NCBI RefSeq assembly: GCF_050624435.1
Contig: NC_134541.1
Span: 9,612,483 to 9,676,482, forward strand
Direction: 5' to 3'
DNA from: Tenrec ecaudatus
Lineage: Eukaryota > Chordata > Mammalia > Afrosoricida > Tenrecidae
DNA length: 64,000 bases
Part shown: positions 1-11,270 of the stretch, piece by piece
Numbering within the stretch: position 1 is the stretch's first letter
Layout of the letters: each line of letters opens with the position of its first letter
Notes under the pieces: generated by a model
The model's database searches: none
What the model saw: the letters and a program-made list of their open reading frames with translations, nothing else
What the model was told of the DNA's origin: nothing
Position numbers and translations under genes: made by a program

Positions 1-480
1 CTCTCTTTCTACAGTATTGACCTTGGGTCCCCTTCCTGGAAGACACTACCTGTCAGTGCACCAACCCCGGTGGAGAGGGCCTGGGGAGCTTCATGGAGCA
101 GGTGCCTCTGGCCTGTGACTCACTCAAGGAGTGTAGGGAGTTGGCACTTGCTCTCAATGGACCTTTCTTGTCAAGTGCAGGCAGCAAGGCCCACTGTTGA
201 CAGACAGCAGTCTCCCCGGGGGCCTCCAGGTTGAGGGACAGGGCCTGGTGAGCTGGTGAAGTACTGAGCTGGGAGGTGCCAGTCGGTTTGGGTGGGGGTG
301 GGGTAAGTTGAATTCCAAGGCCCAGTTTCGTGGACCAGAGGCCGGCATGCCATGCCAGGAACCAATAGGAAGGCTGGGATTTTTTTGGTGGAAACTTTTT
401 GTTTACTGCCCCTTGTTTTTTATCAGGTGAGCAGGCCAGGGTGGTGAATCGGAAAACAGATTTCTCGAAGCCTTGGACAG
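1..480. other. No recognisable feature
   Basis: I see no repeat family, exon or motif that I can name here. Open frames on both strands lack any familiar domain. The stretch ends where a SINE fragment begins. Confidence 0.4.
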
Positions 481-600
481 GAGCTGGTGGCGCAACAGTT
501 AAGGGCTCGGGCTTGGTAAAAGGATGGAAGTTCGAAACCACCCAGTGGCTCTGCAGGAGAAAGACTAGGTGTTTCACCCCGTAAAAACTCCAGCCCCTGG
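481..600 (+). mobile_element. AfroSINE fragment
   Basis: The 5' half of the tRNA-derived afrotherian SINE is visible: an A-box-like GGTGGCGCA followed by a B-box-like AGTTCGAAACC and then the GGAGAAAGAC block. The 3' half is missing and the sequence passes directly into an L1 3' end at about 604, so one of the two was truncated by, or inserted at, the other. Confidence 0.75.
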
Positions 601-603
601 AAC

Positions 604-985
604 AAGGAATCCAGGGTGGATGATCCCTTCAGGACCAGTGGTGAGAGTGGTGATACTGGCAGGGTGGAAGGGAGGGTGGGGTGGAAAGGGGGAACCGATG
701 ACAAGGATCTACATACAACCTCCTCCCTGGGGGAAGGACAACAGAAAAGTGGGTGAAGTGAGACGTCGGACAGTGTAAGATACGACAAAATACTAATTTA
801 TACATTATCAAGGGTTCATGAGGGAGGGAGGAGTGGAGAGGGAGGGGGAAAATGAGCTGATACCAAAGGCTCAAGTAGAAAGCAAATGTTTTGAGAATGA
901 TGATGGCAACAAATGTACAAATGTGCTTGACACAATGGATGTATGTGTGGATTGTGTGAGAGTTGTACGAACCCCCAATAAAATG
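604..985 (+). mobile_element. L1 3' end, 5'-truncated
   Basis: This is the 3' UTR of the young afrotherian L1 family seen many times in the window. It runs from the block GGAATCCAGGGTGGATGATC through GATAAATT-like sequence to the terminal CCCCCAATAAAATGATT, which supplies the AATAAA signal. An A-rich, C-interrupted tail continues to about 1110. Confidence 0.85.
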
Positions 986-1110
986 ATTAAACGACAACAA
1001 AAAACCCCAAACAAAAAGAAAGCCACTGACAAAAATGGAAAAGCCTAAAAAAAACCCAAAACAACAACAAAAAAATCTCCAGCCTAAAAAAAAAACAAAC
1101 CCCCAAACAA

Positions 1111-1820
1111 AAAATGTCCAGCCTAGACCACCCCTCGGGAGCGGGTGCCCTCCGTCCTCTGTGGTCGCCGTGAGTCCAGTCTGCGGGATGGAGCCCACGG
1201 CAACTCTTGCTTGCCTTGCGTCAGAATTAACTTGCTGTTAAAACAAGCTCTTTATTTAAAATTTTGCCTTTTCGGATCCTTAATATCAGTGATACACCAC
1301 TCAGCTTGCAGGGAGGTGGTGGGGGGTGCATCTCCCCCCACCCCAATGGCTACAAACAGCCCCTGGAGTGGCCGAGCTCCAGGACTTTCAGGAGCATGTT
1401 AGCCTCCCAGTTGTCACCGAAGGTCTCCCTCTATTTGGGCTGGATCGGTGCCAGTCTGACCTGTGATGCGGGTCCCACCAAAGCGGAGCCTCTGCAAGCT
1501 TCACCTTTGAGGCGGAGCCAGTTGAAACCTCTGTTCACACCATCACCACAGGGTGGGGCCCATCCAGGATACACAGCCACCGGGTCACCGCCCCATCCTT
1601 TGCTGCTGTCGCCCCAAATTAAGCGCCTTCCTGAGACGGGAGGCGGCATTTCTCCTCTGGAACAGCACGCAGCTGCGTTGTCATTCCAAGCCAGCAATGC
1701 CTTTGGAACCAGAGGTCATTTGGCAAAGGAAAATCATTGACCACTGCAGACGTGAGACGTCCCACTTCCCATGGTCGGAACTCCCCGCCCCCCCTTTTTC
1801 TGAGATAGCATTTCTTTAAC
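1111..1820. other. No recognisable feature
   Basis: A GC-mixed stretch with no repeat that I can name. The sequence just before 1836 is the original target site of the following L1. Confidence 0.4.
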
Positions 1821-2590
1821 ACAATTTAGCGACCCTGCCCACATGGAAGAAGCACACCAGCCTGTGCGATCACAAGGTGCCAAAGGGACCAGGTATAAGG
1901 CATCATCAGAATAAAAAAAATTCTTACCATAATGAATGAGGGGGGAAGTGCAGAGTGGAGATCCAAAGCCCATTTGTCGGCCACTGGAGATCACTTCGCA
2001 GAGGAGATGAGTCAGTGAGGGTGCGACGTAGCACCGATGAAGAATACAGCTTTCCTCCAGTTCCTAAATGCTTCCTCCCTCCCCCCAAACCCCACTGCCA
2101 TGATCCGAATTCTACCTTGCAAGTATGGATAGAGCAGAGGATGTACACTGGTGCAGATAGGAGCTGGAGGCACAGGGAATCCAGGGCGGATGATCCCTTC
2201 AGGACCAGGGGTGTGAGGGGCGATACTGGGAGAGTAGAGGGAGAGTGGGTTAGAAAGGGGATTACAAGGTTGGAAAGGGGATTACATGTGACCTCCTCCC
2301 TGGGGGACGGACAACAGAAAAGGGGGTGAAGGGAGACGTCTGACAGGGCAAGATATGACAAAATAATAATTTATAAATTATCAAGGGCTCATGAGGGAGA
2401 GGGGAGCGGGGAGGGAGGGGGGGGGGAAGAGGACCTGATGCAGAGGGCTTAAGTGGAGAGCAAATGCTTTGAAAATGATGAGGGCAATGAATGTACAGAT
2501 GTGCTTTACACAATTGTAGGTATTGATTATGATAAGAGTTGTATGAGCCCCTAATAAAACGTTTAAAAAACCAAACAATTTAGCGACCCT
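1821..2590 (+). mobile_element. L1 3' end with 16-bp target-site duplication
   Basis: The element itself is 1837-2574. It is flanked by perfect copies of ACAATTTAGCGACCCT at 1821-1836 and 2575-2590. It starts in the L1 3' UTR (ACATGGAAGAAGCACACCAG) and ends CCCCTAATAAAACGTTTAAAAAA. A 5' truncation, an A-tail and a long target duplication together are the signature of L1 target-primed reverse transcription. This copy is the best-preserved reference for the family in this window. Confidence 0.93.
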
Positions 2591-2635
2591 ATCTGACACA
2601 ATAGTTATGGTACAAAAGTTCTGCCCAAAGGGACC

Positions 2636-3454
2636 TGTAGTCGTGACATAGTCTGTTGTCAATTTGAGACTTAAGAGTGAAGGGGTGGAGTTCAGCCTGT
2701 CAATCAGGTCACAGCTTGATGACCTCATTTGGAGGCCCTAAGGAGATAAATAGCTCACAGGAGGCAGGACACACACTCACTCCCTGCGAGACATTCCTGT
2801 TGAGAAGACGCATGGAGCTACACTAGCGCCCTGGAGCTGAAGGAGCCACGTGGAGGCCCCTGCCAGCGCTGAGATGCTTCCACCGCCACTGGATCCACAA
2901 GACTTCCCACCCACTGGTCTGTGATCTTCCTGCATTCAGTGTCATGGCAAGAGTTATGTGAGTCTCAAGAGGAATTTATAGATTGGCATCAGATATATGG
3001 GCTAATATCGGAGTTATGGACTTGATCTGGACTGGGCTGGGATGTTTTCTCAATATTCAATTGCTCTTGTATATAAAATTCTTTTTTTTTTTTTACATTT
3101 TATTAGGGGCTCATACAACTCTTACCACAATCCATACATACATCAATTGCATAAAGCACATTTGTACATTCTTTGCCCTCATCATTCTCAAAAACATTTG
3201 CTTTTCTCTCTTTATTATTATTTAAAATTTTTAAAAACATTTTTATTAGGGACTCATACAACTCTTATCACAATCTATATATACATCAATTGTGTAAAGC
3301 ACATCTGTACATTCATTGCCCTCATCATTTTCAAAGCATTTGCTCTCTACTTAAGCCCTCTGCATCAGGTCCTCTTTTCCCGCCTCCCTCCCCGCTCCTC
3401 CCTCCCTCTATAAAACTCTTCTTATAAACATATGAGTCTATCCAGACTAACATG
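2636..3454 (+). mobile_element. Type-A LTR-like element, interrupted by L1
   Basis: One of six copies of a repeat with the consensus ends TGTGGTAGTTAC...CTAACACA. It is flanked by perfect 5-bp duplications GGACC at 2631-2635 and 3455-3459. The last CA has mutated to TG. The body carries the family landmarks GAGCCACGTGGAG, GATCCACAAGACTTCCCACC and TTTATAGATTGGCATCAG. An L1 3' dimer (3083-3408) splits it just after the TATATAAAA motif. TG...CA ends plus a 5-bp duplication fit a solo endogenous-retrovirus LTR (class III, or some class I); no coding part is present. Confidence 0.8.
3083..3408 (-). mobile_element. Dimeric L1 3' end
   Basis: Two L1 3' termini lie head-to-tail on the minus strand (about 3213-3408, then 3083-3212), each with its own AATAAA and A-rich tail. 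The pair is bounded by one duplication of about 11 bp, TATAAAATTCT at 3072-3082 and TATAAAACTCT at 3409-3419 (one mismatch). That suggests they arrived as a unit or that the second copy entered the A-tail of the first. They interrupt the type-A LTR. Confidence 0.82.
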
Positions 3455-3459
3455 GGACC

Positions 3460-4070
3460 CAACGGGAATGGCACTTAGCTAAGGGACACAGATGGGTCCT
3501 CTGTTGCTCTGCCTGGGTCGCCGCTCGCCTTCCTTACGTGGGGTTTCCCAAGTGAAAGTTTTCCCATCACGTTTCCATCGCACCTGAGCACCGCCATCAT
3601 TACCAGCATGCAAGCACCCTGTGTTTCTGTTTACATCCACTGTGGGTCAGTCTTTCCTGCCAACGCCCACCGAGCTACTGCTGTCCACCACTGCTCTTCC
3701 TGGACGGTGGGAGGAAAATGACCCTCCCACACCACAGCCCGGCTGGGGCACTTATAGCTGCCATCAATGGAAAAGTAATAGAAACATATGCAAAGGGTCA
3801 AAGCCATCAGCTGGGACTAATTGTGAAAGAGAACACGTGTCCTCCTCCTTCAATGGCTCCGTTTTGCCCAGCTTCCATGGCAGCGTGGTTCCCGGCAGGC
3901 TCTTGCTTCTCCCAACCTGTCCACTGTCGCACACCATTCTTCAGTTCACCAATAGCAACGTTTCTCCTTGGGGGTGGTGCGGGTGGTGGTGGAGGTGAAG
4001 GTGCTGCTGACATTTTGGGATGGGCAACTAAAAAAAATATTTCTGTTATTCTTGTTGAGGATAGATCTGG
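3460..4070. other. No recognisable feature
   Basis: I recognise no repeat or gene here. A GGT/GGC-rich tract near 3970-4005 explains the proline- and glycine-rich chance frames on the two strands. Confidence 0.4.
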
Positions 4071-4264
4071 GAGGACTGGTGGCATAGTGGTTACGAGTGG
4101 GACTGTTTTCTGCAAGGTCAGCAGTTCGAAACCACAAGCTGCCCCATGTGAGAAAGACGAGGCTTTCTACTTGAGAGTGACAGTCTCAGAAACCCACAGG
4201 GGCAGTTCTACCCTGTCCTACAGGGTCCCTGTGAACCTGCTTCCACTCGCTGCCAGTGAGTTTG
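4071..4264 (+). mobile_element. AfroSINE, near full length
   Basis: It begins GAGGACTGGTGGCATAGTGG, with a B-box-like CAGTTCGAAACCAC, the GAGAAAGACGAGGCTTTCTA block, the GGGGCAGTTCTACCCTGTCC block and the end CAGTGAGTTTGG. The conserved order matches the other copies in the window. The 3' block resembles the tail of the RTE LINE, as expected if RTE enzymes mobilise it. Confidence 0.9.
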
Positions 4265-4680
4265 GGTATGTACTCACCAACACCAAGACCACCAAATGCG
4301 CACAGCTGTGTAAGGCAGGAACCTACTGGAAAAGGACAACACAAATCTTTTCCTCTAAAACAAGTGGGAGAAACGGGACAAGCCTGCACCCACCCGTCTA
4401 CGGCATTTGAAAATCCAGGAAGTCAAGAGAGTCCTGTCCATGGTGTCTCTCTGTGGACATTAGAGAACCAGTTGAAAACTCTCTAGGGGACAGCCCTGCT
4501 CTGACACACAGCGCCTTCTCGCATCACTCTTACTGCCTGGCAACTGGTTGTTACCTTTGAGCTGCAACGCTTTCAGGAGGTGCTCAATGCATTTTGTTGA
4601 CCGATATTCACTGAGGCAACCCTTCATGACAAAACCTATCAGGCCTTTTGTCCCGATACTTAGTGAGTTTGCATCTTGTT
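4265..4680. other. No recognisable feature
   Basis: Unassigned sequence between a SINE and an L1; no exon-like structure was seen. Confidence 0.4.
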
Positions 4681-5356
4681 AATTATCTTTGCGTCCTCAT
4701 CAGAACAAAAAATCCTATCATTGTGATTCAGGGGGGAGTGTGGAGTGGAAACCCAAAGCCCATTTGGAGGCCACTCAACATCCCCTTACAGAAGGGTCTT
4801 GGGGAAGAGATGAGCCAGTTAGGGTGCAGTATAGCACCAATGAAACATACAACTTTCCTCTAATTCCTAAATGCTTCCTCCTCCCACTATCATGATCCCA
4901 ATTCTACCTTACAAATCTGGCTAGACCAGAGGATGTACACTGGTACAGATTGGAACTGGAAACACAAGGAATCCAGGGTGGATGATCCCTTCAGGACCAG
5001 TGGTATGAGAGGCGATACTGGGAGGGTGGAGGGAGGGTGGGTTGGAAAGGGGGACCGATTGCAAGGATCTATATATAACTTCCTCCCTGGGGGACAGACA
5101 ACAGAAAAATGGGTAAGGGGAGACGTTGGACAGTGCAAGATATGACAGAGTAATAATTTATAAGTTATCAAGGGTTCATGGGGGAGGGAGGGGAAAAATG
5201 AGGAGCTGATGCCAGGGGCTTAGGTGGAGAGCAAATATTTTGAGAATGATGAGGGCAATGAATGTACACATTTGCTTTGCACACTTAATGTATGTATGGA
5301 TTGTGATAAGAGTTGTATGAGCCCCTAATAAAATGATTAAAATTATCTTTGTGCCC
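4681..5356 (+). mobile_element. L1 3' end with target-site duplication
   Basis: The element occupies about 4697-5340. The flanks share AATTATCTTTG exactly (4681-4691 and 5341-5351), and the match extends with mismatches to about 16 bp. It begins at ATCAGAACAAAAAATCCTAT in the 3' UTR and ends GCCCCTAATAAAATGATTAAA. Same family as the copy at 1837-2574. Confidence 0.9.
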
Positions 5357-6125
5357 ATTTGAAATAATATAATATACGGAATATAATTCTGGTCATATAA
5401 TTCAATGGAGAATCTGTAAGGACTGGCTCGGATAATTGTGGAAGTTGAGTATAGGTTTAGCACAAGTCCTTACTTGTACTTTTTGCTTTTTTACTTCATT
5501 CATCTATTTTGTCTCAGTCTCATGACTAGTAGTCTATGGATTCGGGGAGGTGTCTTGTCGTCACGGCCATGGGATCTAGATTTATAGCTACATCCTACTG
5601 AAGCAGTCTCTAGTCAAGGGTGTCACCATCTCTGTGGGACGTGGGAGGGACGAGCGCGCAGAACTCAGGTAGAGACAGAACTTGCATGTCTCACAAAGCA
5701 GCCTGTTCCAGAGACTACCTTACATGGTGGAGCAGAGGGCAGGGTTCTGTCCCCCGCCCGGGCCATGCAGCTTCTGGCCACAGGAGGGCAGTATGAGCTA
5801 AGACTAGGGTTGGCTTGTAGCTGGGAAACAAGCTTCTCAGCTACCAGCAGAGAACCTGGCTACTGCATTTCTAGGCCAACTTTGGGGAATTAATCAGCTG
5901 CTGTAGGATTCTGGGTAAACACATATAAAGCAGACCCAGGCATGAGCTCAGGAAAGCGCAGTGAGGGTCCTGACCTATTTACGGGAGGGAGCCGGCCAGG
6001 GGGCACCCACCACACCTATTTCCCGAGCCAGAGCCCAGGCACAGGGCCGCTGGCTGTGGGGACAGGGGTGCTCAGATTCTCAGAGTTCATTCCCTGACAA
6101 CATAGGAAAAGCGGTCACCATCCCT
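5357..6125. other. No recognisable feature
   Basis: Unassigned, with scattered CpG. At about 5774-5788 there is CCACAGGAGGGCAGT, one base from a CTCF-like core, which is too weak to call as a site. Confidence 0.35.
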
Positions 6126-6245
6126 CGCTGCCACTGAGTCAATTCCGGCTCCTAGTGCCCCTACAGGACAGCGCTGGTGGTTCCAAACTGCTGACCTTGC
6201 AGGTAGCAGCCCAGCATGTAATCCCTGCAGCCATCTCCTTCCGGG
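6126..6245 (-). mobile_element. AfroSINE fragment with internal deletion
   Basis: On the minus strand the SINE 3' end (CACTGAGTCAATTCCGGCTC in plus orientation) is joined to the B-box half (GGTGGTTCCAAACTGCTGACC). The middle block is missing. Confidence 0.75.
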
Positions 6246-6299
6246 CACCATACGGATGCCAAGCCAAAAACCATAAAAAAAAAAAAATTTAAAGAGAAC

Positions 6300-6950
6300 A
6301 TTTATTAAGTCTTTGTTAAAACTGTTTTATTGACATATAATCCACATATCATACAATTCAATAGTCCAGGCCTATCAGGCCGAGGTGTACAATCATTACG
6401 GCAATCAATGTTAGCACGTGTTCTTTCTTGTGCTCACGGTTATTAGCTCTCCATTTCCCCCAGCCTCCCCTGCCATACCGCCAAGAAACTATTAATTTAC
6501 TGACTGTCTCTATAGATTTCCCTATCCTGGATTTCATACCCAGAAAAACATGCCACCCGCCGCCACCAAAAAAAAAACAACACAACAAAACCCACAAAAA
6601 ATGGCCAACAATAACAACGCAAAACAGGAAAAAACTCAATGGAAAGGAACGCAGAAAATATTTAAAACAGGAGCAGCTTTAAAATGGGTCAAAAGGGAGA
6701 TCAAATCGTAAGGTGTTCAATGTTAACCTCACTGCATCTACCCCGAGTCCACATTTACAAACTTTCCAGGGGAGGCTGGCAAGCCGTGGGGCCGGGCCAC
6801 GGTCCTCATGATTTCCTGAGAGAGAGAGCGATACCCGCGAGCCAAGAGGACTGCCCTTTACATGAAGCCCCGTCAACAAACGGAGACGATGCCGCTGTGA
6901 AAACGTCACGAAGGTGCTGAAAATACAAAACAAAAAAACCCCCCACTCGG
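6300..6950 (-). mobile_element. Older L1 3' UTR
   Basis: In plus orientation it starts TTTATTGACATATAATCCACATATCATA. The same sequence recurs near 35935 and 40160, each time followed by similar 3' UTR blocks (AACAGGAAAAAACTC and the GGTCAAAAGGGAGATCA block). This is an older L1 3' end family than the AATAAAATGATT group. Confidence 0.65.
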
Positions 6951-7077
6951 GAGAGGGCTGGGTGTTTTCTAAAGGGGCTGATTCTGCTGGTCTTTTTACT
7001 TATGGTACCGTCGTTACTTAATTTTGTTGTCGAGAACATACAGAGTCAACAGTTTCTGTGTACAATTCAGTAACACT

Positions 7078-7225
7078 GAGGACCCCTGGTGGCGAAGTGG
7101 TTATACTTTGGGTTGTTAACTGCAAGGTCAGCAGTTCAAAACCACCAGTGGGTCTGAGGGGCGGGGCAGGGCGGGGTGGGGTGGGGAGGCTGGGACTTTC
7201 TACCCCAGAAAAGAGTTCCAGAGAA
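7078..7225 (+). mobile_element. AfroSINE, middle replaced by G-rich tract
   Basis: A clear 5' half (CTGGTGGCGAAGTGGTTATA, then CAGTTCAAAACCACCAG) is followed by a GGGGCGGGGC-type tract and then GACTTTCTACC...AAAGAGTTCCAG. The 3' third is absent. Confidence 0.8.
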
Positions 7226-7374
7226 AAAAAAAAGCGTTCCCCAAACTCTAGAGTATGAGTGAGAATCTACTGGATGGGAGAGAGAGAACATTTGTCAGAT
7301 GCTGTGACCTTTCCTCACCATCCTCGCCTAGTGATTCCTCCCTCATGGGACATTATCACACGCATTTGAAAGAT

Positions 7375-7490
7375 GATTATGCATGTAATATAATTCTGAC
7401 CATACAGTTCATAAAGAGGATTATGCATGTCATGTAATTCTGACCATACAGTTCATAAAGAGGATTATGCATGTCATGTAATTCTGGCCA
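7375..7490. repeat. 44-bp tandem repeat, about 2.6 copies
   Basis: Unit 1 is 7375-7418, unit 2 is 7419-7462 and a partial unit 3 is 7463-7490. Each starts GATTATGCATGT and contains TAATTCTG(A/G)CCA. Units 2 and 3 are nearly identical, so the last duplication is recent. Confidence 0.9.
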
Positions 7491-7621
7491 CAGCACGAAC
7501 CCACTGGCCCTGATCGTCCCTTATCAAATCTTTTGGGTTGCTCTTGAACCCCATATAGATAGGCGGAGAGGGAAACTTTTTATCGTTTGTGCTTGACATA
7601 GAAAGAAAGCTATCAAGGCAT

Positions 7622-7829
7622 GAGCCCTGGTGGCGTAGTGGGTTACGAGTTGGGCTGCTAATCTTTCAAGGTCAGCAGTTCAAAGCCACCAGCTGCTCCA
7701 TGGGAGAAAGAGGAGGCTTTTTACCCCCACAAGGAAACCCACAGGGGTCCCCAAAACCACAGCACAACAAGTCTACTCTGTCTTTCAGGGTCACTGTCAG
7801 TCGCAATTGACTGGATCACAGTGAGTTTG
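7622..7829 (+). mobile_element. AfroSINE, near full length
   Basis: It begins GAGCCCTGGTGGCGTAGTGG, close to the family start, with B-box CAGTTCAAAGCCACCAG and end CACAGTGAGTTTGAG. There is a short insertion in the middle around the CCAAAACCACAGCACAAC block. Confidence 0.92.
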
Positions 7830-8018
7830 AGTTTTGAGACACACAACTCACAAGGATGTGGCCTTAGGACTTGGCTCTGTCCAAACCAGCCTTAAACCTT
7901 TCTCCCTAAGTGTTCAATCTGACTACTTCACCACTCTCTGCCTTTACAAGGAAGAGAGGTGGGCTTCCCGGCAAAGTGACGCACCACAACCACCCCAGTT
8001 GACAATAACAATAATGAT

Positions 8019-8547
8019 TGTGTTAATCTGGGGAGACTAGAGAAAAAAATCCATAGACACACATATGTGTCTAAGACTGAGATTTACATACAAGAGGAAC
8101 TGAACTCTGAGAAAACATCCAAACCCAGTCTAGTCCGAGGCCATAAGTCTGACATTAGCTCATATGTCTGACACCAATCTATAAAGTCCTCTTCAGACTC
8201 ATGAAACACATGCAATGAAGCCAGATGCAGGATGATCACAAGTCAGTGGGTAGAAAGTCTGGGTCCAGTGGTGTAAGCGTCTCAGTGCTGGCAGGGGTCT
8301 CTCTGTGGCTTCTCTGGCTTCTGAGGTCTGGTTGCGTCCACGTGGCTTGTCTTCTGCAATGTCTCCCAGGGAGTAGCAGAGAGAGCCTGTCTTCCACCTC
8401 CAAGGAGGAAATACCAGATTTCCCAGAATTCTCAGGAGAAGGCCATGCCCACACAGAAGTCTCATTGGCTCTCTCCAGATTGACAGCCTAGACTCCACCC
8501 CTACACTCTTCATCCTTAAATTGACACCAGATTAGGTGACCACCATA
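8019..8547 (-). mobile_element. Type-A LTR-like element
   Basis: A minus-strand copy. In plus orientation it starts TGTGTTAATCTGGGGAGACT and ends TTGACACCAGATTAGGTGAC with a decayed terminus. Flanks ATGAT and GGGAT share three of five bases, so the duplication is only weakly preserved. The internal GATCACAAGTCAGTGGGTAG and TCTATAAAGTCCTC blocks match the other copies. Confidence 0.75.
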
Positions 8548-9430
8548 GGGATTAAAAACGCAAACGCAGTGCCAGGTCAACTTTGATTCCCAGCAAGATA
8601 AAGACCCGTGATGGGCGGGCCTCAGTATGGAGGCAGTTAATATCTGAGTACAGCTCCTTCCGTGCAACTGAACAACAAAAGTTATTTGTTTGTTTCATTT
8701 TTTGAGATTGCACTTTATAACCGAATTTGGATCCGCCTGTGTGGATGATAGAAAACACTTTCAAAATCACTAATATGTCTCTGTAGCCGTGATTACTGGG
8801 GGCTGTACTATCTGCTACTGATGACTGAGCCATGGATTTCGACTCTAATACCCTGTACTTGGCTCATGTTGCTGCCATGTGTTCATTGTTTATAGAAAAT
8901 AACAGGTCAGGCAACTTTGTGCATGTAGTTTTGTTCCCTTGTTCAGCCGGCGTCGTGGCTAGATGTTTTAGAAGTGGAATTGCTGGGTCGAACAGAGGCT
9001 AGACCATGTTCAAGTTTCTTAGACTTCAGTCCCGTGAGTGCGCATGCGGACACATCGCAGAGGCAGAGGGGAACCCTCGTCTCCTTGATTACACCGTAGG
9101 CAATTAGTGCCCATTGTTTTTTGATTGTGTCTCAAGACTAGGTTTGCTAAATCCAGTTCAAGGACTCCTTTTAAACACTTTCCACCCTCAAAGCTGTTCA
9201 CAGTTGGCTCTAAATCCTAGAGCAGAGGTTCTGAAGTGGGAGCTATTTAATATCTCCTTACCCCGCAGCCCCAGAGATAGCCTGGCATTGCCCCAGCCTG
9301 GTGGGGGATTTGAAGGTGTTATCTCATGTGTGGAAGGAGGACGGGGGTGCTGTCATGCCCAGGACCGCCCCCCGCACGGAGGAAGGACCTGCCTGGAAAT
9401 GTCAGAAATGAAAAACACGTGCTCGAGTCT
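8548..9430. other. Old L1-like remnant and unassigned DNA
   Basis: Around 8955-9010, GTTTTAGAAGTGGAATTGCTGGGTC is the common phrase of old mammalian L1 3' UTRs read on the antisense strand. The rest I cannot assign. Confidence 0.4.
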
Positions 9431-9439
9431 AGGCAGATT

Positions 9440-9567
9440 GACACCATAGCTACAAGGGGGCTCAGGCACAGGACCAGGGCTGTGCAGTGTCTCCTGCTAC
9501 ACAGATGGAGTTGCTATGGGTTGGAGACTACATGGTACCTAACAACCACAACCACAACAACAAAGTC
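9440..9567 (+). mobile_element. RTE (BovB-like) LINE 3' tail
   Basis: The 3' terminus of the afrotherian RTE: GGCTCAGGCACAGGACCAGG, then GTTGCTATGGGTTGGAGACT, then CTAACAACCACAACCACAAC. RTE elements end in short tandem repeats, not poly(A); the (ACAACC)-like end fits. Confidence 0.65.
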
Positions 9568-9649
9568 TAGGCCTGTGTTTCCAAAACTGTGTTCTTTGTC
9601 ACATTCCTGTCTCCGAAGCCACGATGACCTGTGCTTCTTAGAACCCCAA

Positions 9650-9822
9650 ACTCACTCACTGCCAGTGAGCGGCTTCTGACCCTGCGGGACAGAGGGGGAC
9701 TGCCCCTGTGGGTTTCTTGGGAGTGGGAGGTCTCCCCTTTCTTCCATGGAGCGGATGGTGGGTCTGCACCACGGCCCTGTGGTCAGCAGTCCAGCGCTTC
9801 ACCCACGGCACCACCAGGGTTC
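9650..9822 (-). mobile_element. AfroSINE, diverged
   Basis: In plus orientation: CTCACTCACTGCCAGTGAG, ACTGCCCCTGTGGGTTTCTTGGG, then GGTCAGCAGTCCAGCGCTTC and CACCACCAGGGTTCC at the SINE 5' end. Confidence 0.7.
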
Positions 9823-10190
9823 CTTCCCTACAGCAGAGCCTGAATCACACAGTTAATCCGACGGCATCTGTCCAGATGTCAGCTGTGATACCAGGCAGAG
9901 CACACATTATAAAGTTTTCCAGTAAAAGGCCACAGGGTTTGTCCTCGTGATCACGGCAAGACCATCCATGCATTTGGTTGTGAGTGGCAAGGAGAGATCC
10001 TTTCCTATGATGCTGCTATTTCTGGGGCCCAAGTCGTGTCAGAGACATCCCTTCACAGTGGTGTCTTCACCAGAGACACAGAGAGGCAGGGTGACAATAC
10101 CCCTTCATTTTCAGACAGGGGGCAGTCTCATTAACTTCCAGGTATTTTAAAAATGGACTTTTCACAGTGCTTGAAGAAGAAGTATGCAAC
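9823..10190. other. No recognisable feature
   Basis: Unassigned. It separates a SINE and an L1 3' end. Confidence 0.4.
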
Positions 10191-10191
10191 A

Positions 10192-10425
10192 TGACGAAAT
10201 AGTCATAATTTATAAATTATCAAGGGTTTCTGAGGGGGACAGGATGGGGGAGGGAGGGGAAAAATGAGGGGCTGATACCAAGGGCTCAAGCAGAAAGCAA
10301 GTGTTTTGAGAATGATGAGGGCAGCAAATGTACAAATGAGTTTGATACAATGGATGGATGGATGGATTGTGATAAGAGTTGTATGAGCCCCCAATAAAAT
10401 GATATTTTAAAAAAGAAGAAATATA
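10192..10425 (+). mobile_element. L1 3' end, 5'-truncated
   Basis: It starts AACATGACGAAATAGTCATA in the 3' UTR and includes a (GGAT) expansion within GATGGATGGATGGATTG. It ends GCCCCCAATAAAATGATATT with an A-rich tail. Confidence 0.85.
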
Positions 10426-11270
10426 TAAAGGCTTTATATATAAATATATGTAAAATAGATGAAGGGGTTTCAAAAATTTGAGGGAAAGATTCCATTAAGT
10501 TTCTCTTCCATTTCTGAAGCGCCCTTACATATCCAGCCGCCTCGATGGCCATTTTGAGCATCCAGTCTGGTGGCCTTAATTCTGGCCTCCGTGCTGGACC
10601 ACAACCATCACTGTTTATTCCAGAACTCCTTCATCGGCCCAGAAATTCTGTACCCATAAAGCATTAGCTCCCCAACTCTGTTTTTCCCCCAATGAGTTTG
10701 TGTTTACCCAGTTTAGACCATCGTGCACAGACGCTTTTGCGTCTTTCCTCTGGTTTTCCATCTCTTTTAAAATGTCTTGAGAAGCCCTGGTACAATGAAC
10801 TTGGTCTGGCCTCTTCCTGCCAAGGTTGGGAAAAGCTGGGGGACAAGAGAAAACAATGAGATGAGGAATGTTGAGCAACGGAGGGAGCAGCAAAGGCCTG
10901 GGGTCCTGGGGCCGTGTCAGTGGTGAGTGTGCTCGCTGAGAACTGGACTGTGGGCAGTTCTAATCCGCCCCAAGGTGGCTTGTGAGAGGGGCCTGGACAC
11001 CCTCTGCCACCACGTGCCTGTCAGTTTGTCTGTGTTGCTGTGATGCTGGAAGCTGTGTCGCTGGAATTTCAAATGTCAGCAGGGTCACCCCAAAATGACC
11101 CTTAATCTTCCAGACTAAGACCGGGCAATTAAGAGGGAATCGGCTGCCCATTTGGGGAGGAAGTAGCTTCTGAAAACGTGATGTCTAGCTTGGAAACATC
11201 AGATACCGAAGGCAAAGGAATGGAAGCAGTACCTTGTCAGAGAGAAAGCCAGACGAGGGGAGGGCACTTG
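10426..11270. other. No firm feature
   Basis: A weak SINE-like phrase near 10920-11000 is too diverged to call. No exon-like signals were seen. Confidence 0.35.

Noticed and set aside
629-1198. A 189-residue minus-strand open frame
   Set aside because: It is the antisense of the L1 3' UTR and its A-rich tail; the phenylalanine/glycine-rich start comes from the tail.
5774-5788. CTCF-like CCACAGGAGGGCAGT
   Set aside because: One base off at an important core position and no supporting context.
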